This document shows, in pieces, positions 62,783 through 64,000 of a DNA stretch of 64,000 bases. Under the pieces are notes generated by a model. It ran no database searches. It was not told where the DNA came from and was given only the letters and a program-made list of their open reading frames with translations. The position numbers and the translations under genes were made by a program. Source of the stretch: Streptomyces sp. Q6. Its GTDB lineage: Bacteria; Actinomycetota; Actinomycetes; Streptomycetales; Streptomycetaceae. Each line of letters begins with the position of its first letter. Positions within the stretch are counted from its first letter, which is position 1. The DNA is taken from NCBI RefSeq assembly GCF_036967205.1, contig NZ_CP146022.1:5704001-5768000 (forward strand), written 5' to 3'.

Positions 62783-63885
62783 CCACCGTGACGGCCGTAC
62801 GGGCCCGTCCCGCCGCGCCCGTCGAGCCGCTGTACATCACCGGCGCCGGGGTCATCACCGCCGCCGGTGACGGCCTCGCGGCGCTCGCCGAACACCTCGG
62901 CGGGGGCGGCGCGTCGCCGTCGGCGCCGGTCGGCGACGACGCGGCCGACTACCCGGGGCGCCCGGTCCGCGCCGTACGCGACTTCGACGTGAAGGCGCGG
63001 CTCGGCCGCAAGGGCACCAAGTACCTGGACCGGCTCACCTCGTTCGGCCTGGTGGCCTGCAAGGAACTCCTGGAGGCGGACCCGGGGGACGCCGCACCGG
63101 ACCGCACCGGCGTCGTCCTCGCCACCAACACCGGATCGGTCTCCACGCACAGCACCCTGCTGTACGACACCCTCACCATGGAGAAGCCGTATCTGGTCAA
63201 CCCGGGCCGCTTCCCGAACACGGTGATGAACAGCACCTCCGGCCAGATCGCCATCCGCAACGGGCTGCGCGGCCTCAACGCCACGGTCGCCGGCGGCCAG
63301 AGCGCCTCGCTCCTCGCGTTCCGGCACGCCCGGCTCGCCCTCACCCTCGGCCGCGCCGACCGGCTGCTCGTCGGCGGCGTGGAGGAGCTGAGCGCGCCCG
63401 CCGCCTGGGCCTGGCACCGCACCGGCGTGCTGCGCGAGGGCGCGGCGCTCGGGGAGGGCGCCGCCGTCTTCACCGTCCAGCGGGAGCGGCCCACCGGCCC
63501 CGTCCTCGCCGAACTCCTCGCCTGCGAGGTCCGTTTCACACCGGACCCGCGGTCGTACGCGGACGGCCTCGCCGACGCGGTGACGCGTGCCCTGGGCCGC
63601 AGCGGTGTCACGGCGGCGGACATCGCGGCGGTCTCGCTCGGCGCGGGCCACCACCGCGGTCTGGGCCGGGTCGAGGAGCGCGGCCTGCGCCGGGCGCTCG
63701 GCGGTGCGCTGCCGGCCGAGGTGATCCGGGTCGCGGACACGCTCGGCGAGACGTACAGCGCGAGCGGCGCCCTGCAACTGGCGGCGCTGCTGGCCCGCCG
63801 CCCGGCCGGGGGCGACCTGGGCCTGGTCACGTCGGTCGGCCGCGACGGCAACGCGGCGGCGATGGTGGTCCGCCGCCCGTCCTGA
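62779..63885 (+). CDS. Chain-length-factor-like partner (KS-beta)
   Basis: 368 residues of the same thiolase fold as the KS, but the nucleophile position is Gln174 in VAGGQSASLLAF, the hallmark Cys-to-Gln change of chain length factors. The active-site His motifs are also lost (SLGAGHHRG in place of AHGTGT). It should dimerise with the KS and set the chain length. The rest of the cluster (ketoreductase, dehydratase) is expected beyond the window. Confidence 0.9.
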   Translation: MTTVTAVRARPAAPVEPLYITGAGVITAAGDGLAALAEHLGGGGASPSAPVGDDAADYPGRPVRAVRDFDVKARLGRKGTKYLDRLTSFGLVACKELLEADPGDAAPDRTGVVLATNTGSVSTHSTLLYDTLTMEKPYLVNPGRFPNTVMNSTSGQIAIRNGLRGLNATVAGGQSASLLAFRHARLALTLGRADRLLVGGVEELSAPAAWAWHRTGVLREGAALGEGAAVFTVQRERPTGPVLAELLACEVRFTPDPRSYADGLADAVTRALGRSGVTAADIAAVSLGAGHHRGLGRVEERGLRRALGGALPAEVIRVADTLGETYSASGALQLAALLARRPAGGDLGLVTSVGRDGNAAAMVVRRPS

Positions 63886-63903
63886 GCACCGGCCCCGTTC
63901 CGC

Positions 63904-63937
63904 GACGGCGCCCAGGGGCACTGCCCCGGGCGCCGTC
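63904..63937 (+). terminator. Hairpin terminator after the KS/CLF genes
   Basis: GACGGCGCCC (63904-63913) pairs with 63928-63937, with an inner GGGGC/GCCCC stem. It lies 19 bp after the CLF stop. No T-run follows directly. Confidence 0.6.
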
Positions 63938-63944
63938 CGCGTGT

Positions 63945-64000
63945 CCCCAGCCCCGGGGCTCCGCCCCGGCCCGCCGCTCCTCAATCGCCGGAGGGGCTTT
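63945..64000. repeat. Streptomyces-type GC-rich extragenic repeat, cut by the window end
   Basis: The segment with AGCCCCGGGGCT, GCTCCGCCCC and CTCAATCGCCGGAGGGGC matches, from memory, a repeat found in many intergenic regions of Streptomyces genomes. It can fold on itself and ends in TTT at the window edge, so it may add to termination. Confidence 0.55.

Overview
The window is very GC-rich, its genes are tightly packed, and start/stop overlaps (ATGA, GTGA) are frequent. Conservon (cvnABCD), SARP, FtsW/PBP and class F sortase genes point to an actinomycete, almost certainly Streptomyces or a close relative. No rRNA, tRNA, CRISPR or insertion sequence was seen. Two large genes carry an apparent single-base deletion in a C/G run (near 10302 and near 40280). 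They may be assembly errors or real mutations.

Layout. 1-4.4 kb: secreted M4 metallopeptidase (5' end missing), GH25 lysozyme, MarR regulator, PP2C-like protein. 4.7-8.8 kb: conservon cvnABCD (sensor kinase, roadblock, DUF742, GTPase), followed by a StyA-type flavin monooxygenase. 10.1-16.2 kb (minus strand): terpenoid cluster of IPNS-like dioxygenase, class I terpene synthase, two pentalenene-oxygenase-like P450s and a polyprenyl diphosphate synthase with a frameshift. 16.3-29.8 kb: mostly housekeeping or envelope genes: NlpC/P60 protein, TetR regulator with AurF-like and ferritin-like diiron proteins, membrane protein, DUF3291, PBP2/FtsW pair, SH3 protein, orphan histidine kinase with lipoprotein, sortase operon, NERD-like protein.

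29.9-55.1 kb: a hybrid NRPS/PKS cluster. A SARP with NB-ARC and TPR domains is followed by a minus-strand gene for a small secreted peptide with three DTPWP motifs. The plus-strand operon then encodes A-PCP (valine-like code), P450, a thioesterase with Cys in place of Ser, an MFS exporter, a KS-AT(degenerate)-ACP-ACP-C-PCP-E megasynthase, a secreted M28 aminopeptidase, a KAS III/FkbH/ACP glyceryl-unit triad in the order seen in tetronate clusters, a second A-PCP, a second thioesterase, an ATP-grasp ligase, PCP-C and an Sfp-type PPTase. The operon promoter carries GCTAT-type direct repeats at about 11-bp spacing, ending 8 bp before a -10-like hexamer. This is the classic layout of a SARP operator and links the regulator to the operon.

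55.0-57.9 kb: non-homologous end-joining genes (stand-alone ligase and primase-polymerase domains, and a divergent Ku). 57.9-63.9 kb: the start of a type II PKS cluster (TetR, CrtI/CrtISO-like oxidoreductase, malonyltransferase, ACP, KS, chain-length-factor-like KS with Gln for Cys), which probably continues past the window. The hybrid cluster does not match any product I can name and is the best candidate for something undescribed.
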